From an uncultured Gammaproteobacteria bacterium (GTDB lineage: Bacteria; Pseudomonadota; Gammaproteobacteria; Pseudomonadales; Pseudohongiellaceae): DNA of 6,711 nucleotides. The translations under genes and the position numbers were made by a program. Positions 6,432 through 6,711 of this stretch are shown here, piece by piece. The notes beneath the pieces were generated by a model. It ran no database searches. It was not told the DNA's origin and worked only from the letters and a program-made list of their open reading frames with translations. The stretch is taken from positions 1-6,711 of the forward strand of contig CAIYIP010000343.1 of assembly GCA_903926285.1 (NCBI GenBank), read 5' to 3'. Position 1 is the first letter of the stretch. Every line of letters starts with the position of its first letter.

Positions 6432-6711
6432 ATGCATGACATCGCGATTGTTGTCCTGGCAGAAATATTCGTGGATTTCGCCGCTGTCGGTGCCATCCCA
6501 CGCGTTGTAAGTCCAGACGACATCGAAGCCGCCAGTCCATGTACGGGTATAAGCGCCGGCATCATCTACCGTCAGTTCGTAACGCAGCGTATCCATGTTT
6601 GGCCGCGAGAAGCGTTCGGTCAAATGCAGGAAACGTGTGTGCGGCAAACCACCTTGCGCAAACCAGGTTTTTTCGTTGAAGCCGTTGGATTCGACTACCA
6701 AGGTGTCGCCT
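6417..6711 (-). CDS. Uncharacterised, probably exported protein, C-terminal part (5' partial)
   Basis: Only the last 97 full codons are in the window. The frame stays open to the right edge (G-D-T-L precedes the TTG at 6701), so that TTG is not the start. The visible part reads GDTLVVES-x-GFNEKTW, then LPHTRFLHLTERFSRP, a TLRYELTVDDAGAYTRTWT block, and ends in EYFCQDNNRD before the last few residues. This matches a conserved C-terminal pattern I recall from many hypothetical secreted proteins of Proteobacteria and Acidobacteria, usually with an N-terminal signal peptide; that end is not visible here. The function of the group is unknown to me. It has one cysteine near the end (in EYFCQ). It is followed after 90 bases by the small exported protein gene on the same strand. 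The stop TGA is at 6417-6419. Confidence 0.8.
   Translation of the reverse strand, partial: GDTLVVESNGFNEKTWFAQGGLPHTRFLHLTERFSRPNMDTLRYELTVDDAGAYTRTWTGGFDVVWTYNAWDGTDSGEIHEYFCQDNNRDVMHMIGN

Overview
The window looks like bacterial chromosome, most likely from a gammaproteobacterium, perhaps marine or otherwise aquatic. That placement rests only on gene content, the resemblance of the LysR protein to gammaproteobacterial OxyR, and moderate GC; I could not check it by search. The window is gene-dense. No stretch over 300 bases lacks a gene, and I see no RNA gene, insertion sequence, integrase or CRISPR array.

Region 1 (1-2221, + strand): most of a periplasmic PQQ-dependent alcohol dehydrogenase with a fused C-terminal cytochrome c domain (quinohemoprotein). 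It is cut by the left edge and followed by a strong rho-independent terminator. Its active site carries the D-Y-D motif associated with lanthanide rather than calcium as the metal. The following 2222-2432 is a convergent spacer in which I see only short palindromes and no gene.

Region 2 (2433-5913): an inorganic-carbon cassette. A beta-carbonic anhydrase and a SulP-family anion permease lie in that order on the - strand, 85 bases apart, and look like one operon. A LysR-type regulator is divergent from them across a 152-base AT-rich intergenic region that holds dyads and a consensus -10 box. The likely scheme is that the permease imports bicarbonate, the anhydrase interconverts it with CO2, and the LysR protein controls the pair. 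The regulator resembles OxyR along its whole length but has leucine where OxyR has its peroxide-reactive cysteine. It is therefore probably not a thiol peroxide sensor of the OxyR kind.

Region 3 (5928-6711, - strand): two genes for probably exported proteins of unknown function. The upstream one is cut by the right edge and shows a conserved C-terminal block seen in many uncharacterised secreted proteins. The downstream one is a small signal-peptide-bearing, beta-rich protein. A perfect 10-bp hairpin and a 15-base-period repeat at the first gene's stop codon lie between them.

Most of this is recognisable. The two points most worth following are the lanthanide-type motif in a heme-fused dehydrogenase and the OxyR-like regulator without its peroxidatic cysteine next to a bicarbonate transport operon.
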